DNA from: Pseudomonadota bacterium
GTDB taxonomy: Bacteria > Pseudomonadota > Gammaproteobacteria > Steroidobacterales > Steroidobacteraceae
Reading direction: 5' to 3'
Length of the DNA stretch: 48,984 bases
NCBI GenBank assembly: GCA_025355245.1
Contig: JANXZZ010000023.1
Coordinates: 1-48,984, forward strand
The first letter of the stretch is position 1, and every line of letters begins with the position of its first letter. A program made the translations under genes and the position numbers. Under the pieces are notes generated by a model. It was given only the letters and a program-made list of their open reading frames with translations. It did not search any database and was not told where the DNA came from. This document shows, piece after piece, positions 16,656 through 25,305 of this stretch.

Positions 16656-18056
16656 CTAGACGGCGCGCGAGTACCTCGGCATCGTGCTGTCAGGGGACTT
16701 AGCGTACAGGTAAGGGTCGAAGACCATGGCAATATTTCGCATCAACAGGCGACCGCGCTCGGTTACCTGCAGGCCCCGGTTCACCCGGGTGACCAGGCGA
16801 TCCGCGAGGAGCGGCGCAAGCGCCGCAAGCTCGGCCGCGAAATGGGACTCGAAGTGAATTCCGTGCCGCGCCTCGATGCTTTCGAACTCGACCCGCAAGC
16901 CGCTCATCAGCGCCTGGATCACGTCGCGGCGCAGTGCATCCTCCGCGGTCAGGCGAACGCCCCGATCGGTGGCGAGCCTGCCCGTGTCGATCGCCGCGTA
17001 GTAGCGATCGAGCGTCTTCGCGTTCTGGGAGTAGGTGTCGCCCACCTTCGAGATTGAGCTCACGCCAAGCCCGATCAGATCGCACTCGGCCTGCGTCGAG
17101 TAGCCCTGGAAATTGCGGTGCAAGCTGCCATCCTGCTGCGCCTTCACGAGTTCGTCGTCCGGTCGGGCGAAATGATCCATGCCGACATAGACGTAGCCGG
17201 CCGCCGTGAGCCGCTCGACCGTGAGGCGGAGCAAGGCAAGCTTCTCGTTGGGGGAAGGCAGGTCAGCGCTCCGAATCTGCGTCTGCGGCTTGAACAGGTG
17301 CGGGAGGTGGGCGTATGAGTACACCGCGAGGCGGTCCGGACGGGCACCGGTCACGAGGTCGAGCGTGCGCGCGAAGCTCTCCACTGTCTGCAGCGGCAGG
17401 CCATAGATCAGATCGACACTGATCGAACGGATTCCGGAGTCGCGCGCGGCGCTGATGAGTCCGAACGTGTGCGCCGCGGATTGCACGCGATTGACCGCGG
17501 CCTGCACCGCGGGATCGAAGTCCTGAATGCCGAGGCTGACCCGGTTGAAACCGAGGGCCGCGAGACGCGCCACGCCGCTGGCATCGACCGTGCGCGGGTC
17601 GATCTCGATCGAGAACTCGCGTGCGTCGTCGCGGCAGAGCGAGAAGCTCCGCTCGAGCATCGCCATCAGATCGGCAATCTGTTCGGTCGTCAGGAATGTC
17701 GGCGTGCCGCCGCCAAGGTGCAGTTGCCCCACCGCGCGGTGCCGGCTGAACGCGGCCCCGACCAGCTCGATCTCCCGGCCAAGCTTGGTGAGGTAGAGGG
17801 CGCCCCTGCGCGCATCGCGGGTGATCACCTTGTTGCAGCCGCAGTAGAAACACGGGCTCGTGCAAAACGGCACGTGCACGTAGATTGACAGCGGCTTAGG
17901 CGGTGCGCCCGAGTTGCTGGCGCGCGCGGCGGCCAGGAACTGTTCGGGGCCGAAACTCGGGTCGAACTGGACGACTGTTGGATAGGACGTGTAGCGCGGT
18001 CCGGGCCGATCGTAGCGACGGATCAAGCTCTCATCGAAAACGGAACTGTCGGTCAC
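16656..18056 (-). CDS. hemN: Oxygen-independent coproporphyrinogen III dehydrogenase
   Basis: This radical-SAM enzyme converts coproporphyrinogen III to protoporphyrinogen IX without oxygen in haem synthesis. At 466 residues it is full length. The N-terminus RYDRPGPRYTSYPT is the HemN signature. The cluster motif C65-x3-C69-x2-C72 lies in FCTSPCFYCGC, with the extra Cys typical of HemN. GGGTPTFL, SIEIDPRT and the C-terminal HemN region (GLRVEFESIEARHGI) follow. It stands 170 bases upstream of the Cyc2-like operon on the same strand. Haem supply for c-type cytochromes and low-oxygen growth fits the neighbouring FixLJ and stress-protein genes. I saw no FNR-type box in the upstream sequence. Confidence 0.95.
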   Translation of the reverse strand: MTDSSVFDESLIRRYDRPGPRYTSYPTVVQFDPSFGPEQFLAAARASNSGAPPKPLSIYVHVPFCTSPCFYCGCNKVITRDARRGALYLTKLGREIELVGAAFSRHRAVGQLHLGGGTPTFLTTEQIADLMAMLERSFSLCRDDAREFSIEIDPRTVDASGVARLAALGFNRVSLGIQDFDPAVQAAVNRVQSAAHTFGLISAARDSGIRSISVDLIYGLPLQTVESFARTLDLVTGARPDRLAVYSYAHLPHLFKPQTQIRSADLPSPNEKLALLRLTVERLTAAGYVYVGMDHFARPDDELVKAQQDGSLHRNFQGYSTQAECDLIGLGVSSISKVGDTYSQNAKTLDRYYAAIDTGRLATDRGVRLTAEDALRRDVIQALMSGLRVEFESIEARHGIHFESHFAAELAALAPLLADRLVTRVNRGLQVTERGRLLMRNIAMVFDPYLYAKSPDSTMPRYSRAV

Positions 18057-18199
18057 GGTTTTGCGCTCCGCGGTCCCTGCGGACCCTTGCCGAAAGCCTA
18101 TCGTCCGTGCCGCCTCCGCATAAGCGGGAAACTACGGATGCGGCAGGCGGGCCGCCGCGCGCCGGGCGGACTTCGCGGTCGTCCCGCAACCGCGCATTG

Positions 18200-18390
18200 C
18201 TAGCCGGGCGTCACGTCGCGACCGGTGGACGGCGACGCCCAGTTCCACACTTCCGGCAAGTCCTCGCCGTTCTGCGAGATGACACGCTTGTGCTCGACCA
18301 GTTTGTCCCTGAGCTGCTGCTTCAGTTGGCGGCACGCCAGTACGCTTCGATGCGCCGCCGCGTATCTGCCAAAAGCGTGGCACTGTCCAC
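18200..18390 (-). pseudogene. Phosphoketolase reduced to its two ends by an internal deletion
   Basis: From a GTG at 18390 the frame reads SATLLADTRRRIEAYWRAAN, the extreme N-terminus of xylulose-5-P/fructose-6-P phosphoketolase, and then meets a stop. In another frame the sequence continues at once with QLKQQLRDKLVEHKRVISQN and GEDLPEVWNW, the extreme C-terminus, ending at the stop at 18200-18202. About 60 codons remain of a family about 800 long. Both natural ends are kept while the middle is missing, so a single deletion of roughly 2.2 kb with junction near 18330 explains it. It starts 4 bases after the UspA-type gene, so they were once an operon. Confidence 0.7.
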
Positions 18391-18393
18391 GGA

Positions 18394-19359
18394 CTAGTGG
18401 TCGTGCCGCGGCCCGGCCGCGAGTGGGTCGGCGGCGGCGATCGAAGCTCGGTCGTTGCCCTTGACGTCCGCGGACGCGCCGCCGCTGCCAGACGCTACGG
18501 CGTCAGTCAGGACCACGTCGCCTGCAAACGCTGCCAGGACTCTGCCGGCGACGCTGCGCAAGGCGGGGGCGCCGACGAGTCGGGGTTTCTCCAGGACGAC
18601 GAGATCGTAGTCCCGCTCGACGACATAGGCGGGAACGACGTCCTTTGCGGCACCGTCCAGGAACCGGGGCGGGCCGGCCGGCGCGCGGCCGGCGAAGCTC
18701 TCGGGCGATTGCGGGCCGCCCTGCGAAGGCTCATCCCGTGCGTCCGCGCCGCCGGGTCTTACCCGCAAGAGGTCCACGTCCGCGCCGCAGGCGAGGGCAA
18801 GCGTCGCACTCAGCTCGGCGACGGCCCGGGCAGAGGCGGGCACGGCGCCGTGCGATGATTCGAGCGCGGCCGCGAACTTAGGAACTGGGCGCCACGACCG
18901 CCCACGCGTCAAGAGCAGGGGCACGGGACACGCGGCGACCGCGGCCCAGTCCGCCGCGCCGCGACCGCCCTCGTCCTGGCGGCTCGCTTCGACCGCTTTC
19001 ACGATCAGGTCGGTTGCACTGCGCTGCGCTTTTTCAGCGATCGCCTCGCGCAATGATCGATGGCAGATCGCCTCGCTCGCGATCTCGACGTCGGGCGCGA
19101 CGATGCTTTTACGAAGCGCCTGCAGGTAGTCGCTACCCTCGGCCACGCAGCGCGCGTGGGTGCGCGCGCGTGCGTCGGTCGCGGGAGCATCGGGGTCGAT
19201 ATGCACGTAACCCTCTGTATCGCATAAGAATATGTCAAGTCTGGCGTGGAAGTGGCGCACCAGCATCAACGCTTTGCTGAGCGCCTGATGGACGCGGTCG
19301 CCGCGCTCGACGAGCAGCAGAATGGAGGCGAGGGCTTGCATGGGAGCCCGATGGTCCAA
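18394..19359 (-). CDS. Tandem UspA-type universal stress protein
   Basis: This is a 321-residue cytoplasmic protein built of two UspA-like domains. The first opens ASILLLVERGDRVHQALSKA and includes SATDLIVKAVEAS and CPVPLLLTRG. The second is more diverged (ALACGADVDLLRVR, YDLVVLEKPRL, GRVLAAFAGDVVLT). The C-terminal 35 residues are low-complexity. Such proteins accumulate under respiratory or oxygen stress, but the biochemical role is usually unknown. It is divergent from the FixL-type kinase with about 60 bases between the starts, and the phosphoketolase remnant follows it. In related bacteria UspA, phosphoketolase and HemN genes sit together under low-oxygen control; that is general knowledge applied here as inference. 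Confidence 0.85.
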   Translation of the reverse strand: MDHRAPMQALASILLLVERGDRVHQALSKALMLVRHFHARLDIFLCDTEGYVHIDPDAPATDARARTHARCVAEGSDYLQALRKSIVAPDVEIASEAICHRSLREAIAEKAQRSATDLIVKAVEASRQDEGGRGAADWAAVAACPVPLLLTRGRSWRPVPKFAAALESSHGAVPASARAVAELSATLALACGADVDLLRVRPGGADARDEPSQGGPQSPESFAGRAPAGPPRFLDGAAKDVVPAYVVERDYDLVVLEKPRLVGAPALRSVAGRVLAAFAGDVVLTDAVASGSGGASADVKGNDRASIAAADPLAAGPRHDH

Positions 19360-19420
19360 CCCCGCGCGCCGCGTGGCTATGCGATGCTTCGCGTACTGTC
19401 CGGTGGAAACTACCTACTGC

Positions 19421-20932
19421 ATGGCGCTGCCAGTAACTCCGTCCTTCGAGATTCAGGCGCTGCTCGATGCGACCGTAGATGCGGTGATCCTCATCGATGC
19501 CGACGGCATCGTGGAGGTATTCAACCACTCGGCCGAGCGGATGTTCGGGTACGCGGCGGCGGAGGCCGTCGGGCAAAACGTCAGCCTGCTGATGACCGGC
19601 CGCGACCGGCACCACCACGACGGGTACCTCGAGCGGTATGTAAGGACGGGGGTTGCCCACATCATCGGAACCGGTCGGGACGTTCGCGGCCGCCGCAAGG
19701 ACGGTCACGAGTTTCCGGCGTTCCTGTCCGTGGGCCGGATCGCGGACTCGGACCCACCTCGCTTTGTCGGCTTTATCCAGGACACCACGCTGCGCGTGCA
19801 GGCGCTGGCTGCCGTGCAGCGCGAGCGCGACCGCGCAAACCGCTACCTAGAGGCTGCGCAGACGATCTTGGTGGCGCTCGACCTGACACACCGCGTGACG
19901 CTGATCAATCGAACCGGCAGCGAAGTGTTGGGGTATGACGAGGACTTTCTGAACGGCCGTGACTGGATCGACACGGTCGTCGCCCCTGCCGAGAAAGCGC
20001 AAGTGGCGGCGCTGGTAGATCGGCTCGCCGAGCGGGGGCCGCGCTCGCCACTGCACTGCGAATACAGCATCGTCACGCGCGCCGGCCTCGACCGGATGAT
20101 TGCGTGGCGCTGCGTGGTGCTCGAGGACGGCACAGGTGATGCGACCGGCATCCTGTGCTCGGGCGATGACGTGACGGAGAGTCGCAAGGCGGAGCGCGAC
20201 GCGCGCGAATCGCGCGAACGCATGATGCACGTGTCCCGACTTGCGACGATGGGTGAGATGGCGACGGGAATATCGCACGAACTTAACCAGCCGCTCGCGG
20301 CGATCGCGAACTACGCCCAGGCGGGAGTGCGTCTCATGCAGCTCCCGCAACCGGAGCTTGCCGACGTCAGGGAGGCCCTCGGTCAGATCGCGGGCCAGGC
20401 GCTAAGGGCGGGCGAGATCATCCGGCGCCTGCGGAGCCTCGTGAAGAACCGGATTACGGAGCGTGAAGCCGCGAGCATCAATGACATCATCGAAGAGCTC
20501 GGCCCGATAGCGCGGGCCGACGCGCGGGCCAACGACGTACGGATCGTCCTCAATCTCGCGCAGGAGCTCCCGCCAGTGAGCGTCGACCGGATCCAGATCC
20601 AGCAGGTGCTGCTGAACCTGCTGAGAAACTCGATCGACGCGCTCGCTGCCGTTTCTGCGGTAAGCCGGCAAATCGTTGTCCAGAGTGCGGCGACTGAAGC
20701 AGGCGACATCACGGTGACTGTGACGGACAACGGCACAGGCATCGCGCCGGCCGTGCTCGACCGCCTGTTCATGCCGTTTGTCACGAGCAAGACCGACGGG
20801 ACGGGCCTCGGTCTCGCGATAAGCCGGACAATCATGGAGGCCCACAAAGGGCGCCTCGACCATTCCCCGCAATCGGAACGCGGTGCTTCTTTCGTCATGA
20901 CGTTGCCTAGCGGGCCGGGGACAAACCCATGA
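19421..20932 (+). CDS. fixL: FixL-type haem-PAS oxygen-sensing histidine kinase
   Basis: From the ATG at 19421 the kinase has 503 residues; the open frame extends 33 codons upstream without a ribosome-binding site. Domains: first PAS (about 10-125), second PAS (about 135-260), HisKA with phospho-acceptor His in TGISHELNQPLAA, and a HATPase with NLLRNSIDA, DNGTGI and DGTGLGLAIS. The first PAS matches the FixL haem domain: H66 in HHHDGYLERY occupies the place of the haem ligand (His200 in Bradyrhizobium FixL). R86 in HIIGTGR lies exactly 20 residues later, as Arg220 does. It should therefore bind haem and respond to oxygen. No membrane helix is visible, unlike Rhizobium meliloti FixL. Its stop overlaps the fixJ start (ATGA). 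Confidence 0.92.
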   Translation: MALPVTPSFEIQALLDATVDAVILIDADGIVEVFNHSAERMFGYAAAEAVGQNVSLLMTGRDRHHHDGYLERYVRTGVAHIIGTGRDVRGRRKDGHEFPAFLSVGRIADSDPPRFVGFIQDTTLRVQALAAVQRERDRANRYLEAAQTILVALDLTHRVTLINRTGSEVLGYDEDFLNGRDWIDTVVAPAEKAQVAALVDRLAERGPRSPLHCEYSIVTRAGLDRMIAWRCVVLEDGTGDATGILCSGDDVTESRKAERDARESRERMMHVSRLATMGEMATGISHELNQPLAAIANYAQAGVRLMQLPQPELADVREALGQIAGQALRAGEIIRRLRSLVKNRITEREAASINDIIEELGPIARADARANDVRIVLNLAQELPPVSVDRIQIQQVLLNLLRNSIDALAAVSAVSRQIVVQSAATEAGDITVTVTDNGTGIAPAVLDRLFMPFVTSKTDGTGLGLAISRTIMEAHKGRLDHSPQSERGASFVMTLPSGPGTNP

Positions 20933-21546
20933 AGCTTCCGCCCGCGACCGTTTTCGTCGTCGATGACGACGAGGCCGTTCGTAGTTCTCTACGCATGCTG
21001 ATCAAGTCGATCGGGCTTCCGGCCGCGCTATACGCATCGGCGCAGGAGTTCCTGTCGGCCTACCAACCGGAACATCCGGGCTGTCTGGTGCTCGACATTC
21101 GAATGCCGGGCATGAGCGGACTGGACCTCCAGCGGAACCTCAGCCTGCGCGGCGCGGTCATCCCGATCGTGTTCGTTACCGGCCATGGCGACGTGCCGAT
21201 GGCGGTCGACGCCATGCAGCAGGGAGCATTCGATTTTCTGCAGAAGCCGTTTCGCGACCAGGACCTCATCGATCGCGTGCAGCGAGCCTTCGCGAAGGAT
21301 GCGGCGAACCGGCGCGCGCTCGCGGAGACCGGCCGCATCCGTGAACACCTCGAGTCGCTCACGGCCCGCGAACGCGAGGTACTCACCCTCGTGACGAGCG
21401 GGAAAGCGAACAAGGTCATTGCAAGCGAACTCGGCGTCAGTCCGCGGACGGTCGAGATTCACCGCGCACGCGTGATGGAGAAGATGGATGCCCCTTCGCT
21501 CGCGGCGCTTGTCCGCATGGTCCTCAACCTCGAGCGTCCGCGCTAG
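20929..21546 (+). CDS. fixJ: FixJ-type response regulator
   Basis: This is a 205-residue two-domain regulator. The receiver domain has the acidic pocket VDDDE, phospho-acceptor D56 in LVLDIRMPG, the conserved Thr in VFVTGHGDV and Lys in FLQKPF. The LuxR-type HTH follows (LTAREREVLTLV, ASELGVSPRTVEIHRARV, MEKM...SLAALVRM). The arrangement and sequence are those of FixJ/TodT-like regulators. It is translationally coupled to the FixL-type kinase through ATGA. It should activate low-oxygen genes when FixL is deoxy; likely targets are the neighbouring stress-protein and respiratory genes, though I could not identify a binding site. A remnant of a paralogous C-terminus lies at 30493-30573. Confidence 0.93.
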   Translation: MKLPPATVFVVDDDEAVRSSLRMLIKSIGLPAALYASAQEFLSAYQPEHPGCLVLDIRMPGMSGLDLQRNLSLRGAVIPIVFVTGHGDVPMAVDAMQQGAFDFLQKPFRDQDLIDRVQRAFAKDAANRRALAETGRIREHLESLTAREREVLTLVTSGKANKVIASELGVSPRTVEIHRARVMEKMDAPSLAALVRMVLNLERPR

Positions 21547-21728
21547 GCACGGCGCGGGCAGCGCGCCTGCCGGCGCAAACCGGACTGCACCATTGGCCGG
21601 CGACCAGGGCGGAGCAGGCGCCCTTTTCCGATCCAGCGGCCGTTCACCGTCGGCTCGCGTACGCAAAGCTACGGATGCGCCCGTTCGGGGCGCCGCGCAC
21701 CGTAGCAGGCAGGCTCCACCTGATGTTG

Positions 21729-21734
21729 AGGAGT
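21729..21734 (+). promoter_or_regulatory. Ribosome-binding site deciding a GTG start
   Basis: GAGGAG six bases before GTG at 21741 is the only good Shine-Dalgarno sequence near this gene. It argues against the earlier in-frame starts at 21675 and 21723. Confidence 0.7.
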
Positions 21735-21740
21735 AAGCCA

Positions 21741-22715
21741 GTGCGTACAGCGCCTAAGATTCGCCGGGTCATCGTGGGGTTGAAGGAACTGCAGGCGGCG
21801 CCGACGCTCAGCAAGGCAGCGCAGATCGCCGACAAGTGCGGCGCGGAGTTGGTGCTGTTTCACGATCTTGCGACGCCCCTGTTCGTCGGCGCGCCCGGCC
21901 CGCAGCAGGGCATGCGCGCGGTCTTGCGCGATGGTCGGCGCGTGGCGCTGGCGGGACTCGAGAAGCTGGCGGCGCCGTTGCGCGCACGCGGTCTCAGCGT
22001 CTCGACCGTGGCGGAGTGGGACTACCCTCCACACGAGGCGATCATTCGCGCCGCGCGGCATGCCCGCGCCGACCTGATCGTCGTGCAGGCGCGCGCGCGC
22101 CATCGCTTTTCATCATTGCTGAGCTATACGGACTGGAGCTTGCTGCGCGACAGCCCGCTGCCGGTCCTATTGGTCAAATCGCCGCAACCCTATCGCCGTC
22201 CGCGTGTGCTGGCGGCAGTCGATCCGGCACACGCCTTTGCGAAGCCTGCGGACCTCGACGCCACCATCATGCGGCAAGCGGCCGCCCTCGCGGGCCACCT
22301 CGGATCGGCGACGCACGTCGTGCACGCCTACGCCCCGCCGTCGGCCGCCGCGTTGCAGGACTTGGCGGCGACCACAATTCAGGCGCTCGACGTGCAGGCT
22401 CACGAGACGGCCGAGCATGCTATGCGCAAGCTGTTGCGCGAGCATTCCGTGCCTGTTTCGCATGGGCACCTGGTCCGTGCGAACGCGGTCGACGCGATCA
22501 CGCGCACGGCACTCTCGGTCGGGGCCTCGATCGTCGTCATGGGCGCGATCTCCCGGCGCGGTCTGCGCCGCCTGTTCATTGGCAACACCGCCGAACGGCT
22601 GCTCGATGAGATCCCCTGCGACGTGCTGGTCGTCAAGCCCGCTAAGTTTGCGCCGCGCATGCCGCGGAGACGGCGCGGCGCGTACCTGATAGTTGCGCCG
22701 CAGCCGATCGGCTGA
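21741..22715 (+). CDS. Tandem UspA-type universal stress protein
   Basis: From the GTG at 21741 this is a 324-residue protein with two UspA domains. Domain 1 begins KIRRVIVGLKELQAAPT and contains HARADLIVVQAR and SPLPVLLVKSP. Domain 2 begins PRVLAAVDPAHAFAK and contains VGASIVVMGAISRRG followed by FIGNTAERLLDEIPCDVLVVKP. That last block fits the ATP-binding G-(2x)-G-(9x)-G-(S/T) type, here with GNTAE. This form resembles UspE. It follows fixJ by about 195 bases on the same strand and may be a target of, or co-transcribed with, the FixLJ system. The second domain is better conserved than the first. Confidence 0.9.
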   Translation: MRTAPKIRRVIVGLKELQAAPTLSKAAQIADKCGAELVLFHDLATPLFVGAPGPQQGMRAVLRDGRRVALAGLEKLAAPLRARGLSVSTVAEWDYPPHEAIIRAARHARADLIVVQARARHRFSSLLSYTDWSLLRDSPLPVLLVKSPQPYRRPRVLAAVDPAHAFAKPADLDATIMRQAAALAGHLGSATHVVHAYAPPSAAALQDLAATTIQALDVQAHETAEHAMRKLLREHSVPVSHGHLVRANAVDAITRTALSVGASIVVMGAISRRGLRRLFIGNTAERLLDEIPCDVLVVKPAKFAPRMPRRRRGAYLIVAPQPIG

Positions 22716-22924
22716 CAAGGCGCGGCTCGGTTTCGTTCGGCGGAATCTTTCGGCGACACGCGCTCGGCTACCCGGGCACCGGGGTCGACCCAATGAGGAG
22801 CGTCCTTGTTGAAGGTGCCCTGCGCGATACCGTAGTTCGACGTTTCCAGTTTATGGCCGTCGAGAACGTGGCGGTACCTTGTATCGAGTCCACATCCAGC
22901 GACCGTCCGCCGCGCATTCCGTAG

Positions 22925-25102
22925 GTGCCACCCTTAACGACCGCGGCCGACGGCGTTTCGTTGCCGCTGCCTGGAGCGCGTGCAAGAATCGTGGCACTCG
23001 GGGGTCCCTTAGGTTCGGAGCTAGCGTTGGACGAGTCGCAAACCCGCCCGGACTCCGCCGCCCGTCAGGGTCCGCCGTCGGACCGGCTGGACTCGTGGAA
23101 GAAGATTGCGGTCTACCTGAGGCGCGACGTGAGCACGGTGCAGCGCTGGGAGCGGCGCGAGGGAATGCCGGTCCACCGTCATCTGCACGACAAGCAGGGC
23201 TCGGTGTTCGCCTACCGCTCCGAGCTCGATGGCTGGTGGGCGAGCCGCCGGCTACAGCTGGGTCAACTACCTTCCACATCCCCCCCGGCGCCGGTCGGTG
23301 AGTTGCTCACCGCGCGCGCCGACTCGCGAGCGACCGCACCGGCCGCGCGCACGCGGCTGCTGGCGTGGGGTGCCGCGGCGCTGGCACTGCTGCTCCTCGC
23401 CGGCGCACTCTCCTGGTTCGCGATTGACAGGACCTATGCGTGGCACAACCCGCTGGCTGGTGCGAAGTTCTCCCGGCTGTCCGACTTCGCCGGTTCGGAG
23501 CAAGCCGCCGCGATCTCGCCGAATGGGAGAGTCGTGGCGTTCCTCGGGACGCGCGACAGTGTGGTCGACGCCTGGGTCGGCGAGATCGGCGGCGCTGGGT
23601 ACCGCAACGTGACGCAGGGGGCGTTTCCGCAACTGACAAATCCATCGATCCGCACGCTTGGGTTTTCGGCGGACTCCTCGCTAGTCTCCATCTGGACGCG
23701 TCGAGGCGACGGCACGCAGCCGCAGGACGTGAGCATCTACGCGGCGCCGATCGCCGGCGGCATGCTGCGCCCGTATCTCGCGGATGCTGCGGAGTACGAC
23801 TGGTCCCGGGATGGTCGATGGCTCGTGTTTCACACGACCGCGCCGGGTGATCCGTTGTTCGTGCGCGATCGGGGGGCAGCCGCCGCTCGGGCGGTCTACG
23901 TCGCGACGGCCGGCATACACTGCCACTATCCGTTATGGTCCATCGACGGCGCGTTCATCTACTTCGTCCGCGGCATGCCTCCGAACGATTGGGACATCTG
24001 GCGGATCCGACCCTCCGGCGCAGGCCTCGAGCGGCTCACCCATCACAACGCGCGAGTCACGTATCCGGTGATGCTTGATCGGCAGACGCTCGTGTACCTC
24101 GCGACGGACCCCGACGGTTCGGGGCCCTGGATGTACGGACTGGATGTCGAGCGGCCCGTCCCGCATCGCCTGACCGCCGGACTTGAAACCTATTCCTCGC
24201 TTGCCGCGAGCGCGGATGGCATGCGCCTCGTCGCGACGACTGCGAATCCGCGCAACAGTCTCTGGCGGCTGCGGCTCGATGAAAAGATGCCGAACGTCGG
24301 GAACCCGACGTTGGTCTCCGCCAGTGCGCTCACGCCGCGGTTCGGTCCAGGGTTTCTCGTTTTCGTTTCCGCGCGCGGTGGCGCTCCCGGAATCTGGACT
24401 CTCACCCGCGGAACGATGCGCGAGCTTTGGCACGACGCAAACGTCCATATTACCGGCGCACCGACCGTCTCACCCGACGGGAGCCGCATCGCGTTCACCG
24501 TAGAGGATGGTGCTCGTGCGCGCCTCCTGGCGATGGACAAGGACGGCTCGCATTTGACGCTGCTGACGGATTCACTGAAATTGCAGGGAAACCCGGCATG
24601 GTCGCCTGACGGGAGATCCGTTGTCTCGGCGGCGCTCCGCGATGGCGAGCCGCGCTTGACACGCATTTTCCTGAATGGCGACCCACCGGTGGCCATGCTC
24701 GGCGAATATTCCATGGACCCGGTCTGGTCACCGGACGGCCGGTTCATTGTCTACTCGGGCCCCGACATCGGCACCACGCTTCCGGTGCGAGCCGCGGCGG
24801 CCGACGGACGACCCTATGCAATCCCGAATCTGATGTTGACGCGAGGCGCGCGCCGGCTGGTCATGCTGAAGGATGGTTCCGCGCTGATCGTGCTGCGCGG
24901 CGATATCGGTCACAAGGATCTATGGGCTTTGGACCTGAAGGGCGGTGGCGAGCGGCAGCTCGCGACTCTGCCGCCGGACTTCACGGTCAATGATTTCGAT
25001 GTTGCGCCAGACGGCTCAGAACTGATTGTCAGCCGGGTCGACAGCAATTCGGAAGCGGCGCTGATCGAGCGGCCGCGTCATACGCTCCCATTCGACCGGT
25101 AA
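22925..25102 (+). CDS. HTH-transmembrane-TolB-like beta-propeller protein
   Basis: This is a 725-residue predicted one-component membrane protein. Residues 55-105 form a MerR/excisionase-like HTH (LDSWKKIAVYLRRDVSTVQRW, then MPVHRHLHDKQGSVFAY and ELDGWW). A proline-rich linker leads to a single transmembrane helix at about 146-167. The rest is a periplasmic-side WD40/TolB-like propeller with repeated SPDG(R/S) turns (for example AWSPDGRSVVS, VWSPDGRFIVYSG). By topology the HTH is cytoplasmic and the propeller outside the membrane, a CadC-like logic. Proteins like this are common in Acidobacteria; neither ligand nor target is known. The GTG start at 22925 is the first in the frame; a GTG at 22991 is possible. 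The frame is intact and ends at 25102. Confidence 0.8.
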   Translation: MPPLTTAADGVSLPLPGARARIVALGGPLGSELALDESQTRPDSAARQGPPSDRLDSWKKIAVYLRRDVSTVQRWERREGMPVHRHLHDKQGSVFAYRSELDGWWASRRLQLGQLPSTSPPAPVGELLTARADSRATAPAARTRLLAWGAAALALLLLAGALSWFAIDRTYAWHNPLAGAKFSRLSDFAGSEQAAAISPNGRVVAFLGTRDSVVDAWVGEIGGAGYRNVTQGAFPQLTNPSIRTLGFSADSSLVSIWTRRGDGTQPQDVSIYAAPIAGGMLRPYLADAAEYDWSRDGRWLVFHTTAPGDPLFVRDRGAAAARAVYVATAGIHCHYPLWSIDGAFIYFVRGMPPNDWDIWRIRPSGAGLERLTHHNARVTYPVMLDRQTLVYLATDPDGSGPWMYGLDVERPVPHRLTAGLETYSSLAASADGMRLVATTANPRNSLWRLRLDEKMPNVGNPTLVSASALTPRFGPGFLVFVSARGGAPGIWTLTRGTMRELWHDANVHITGAPTVSPDGSRIAFTVEDGARARLLAMDKDGSHLTLLTDSLKLQGNPAWSPDGRSVVSAALRDGEPRLTRIFLNGDPPVAMLGEYSMDPVWSPDGRFIVYSGPDIGTTLPVRAAAADGRPYAIPNLMLTRGARRLVMLKDGSALIVLRGDIGHKDLWALDLKGGGERQLATLPPDFTVNDFDVAPDGSELIVSRVDSNSEAALIERPRHTLPFDR

Positions 25103-25305
25103 GGCCTCAGACCGTCCGTCGCGCGCGGGAAGCTGTTCGCACCGGCGGCTGAGCACGACGGAAGAGCGGGCATGCGCCGCTGCCGGCCTTGGTGTCGAAG
25201 GTGAACGCAAAAGTCGGCGGGATCGCGTGAAGCCGACGTTCGCGCTCGCCCGAGCCGCAGTGGTGCCCCGCTCGCGGTACCCCGCCGGACCCTGCGCCAA
25301 GAGTC

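Noticed and set aside
19205-19235. TTGACA followed by AT-rich sequence on the minus strand, promoter-like
   Set aside because: It codes for LDIFLCDTE inside the first UspA domain and is 125 bases after the start; it is more likely codon chance.
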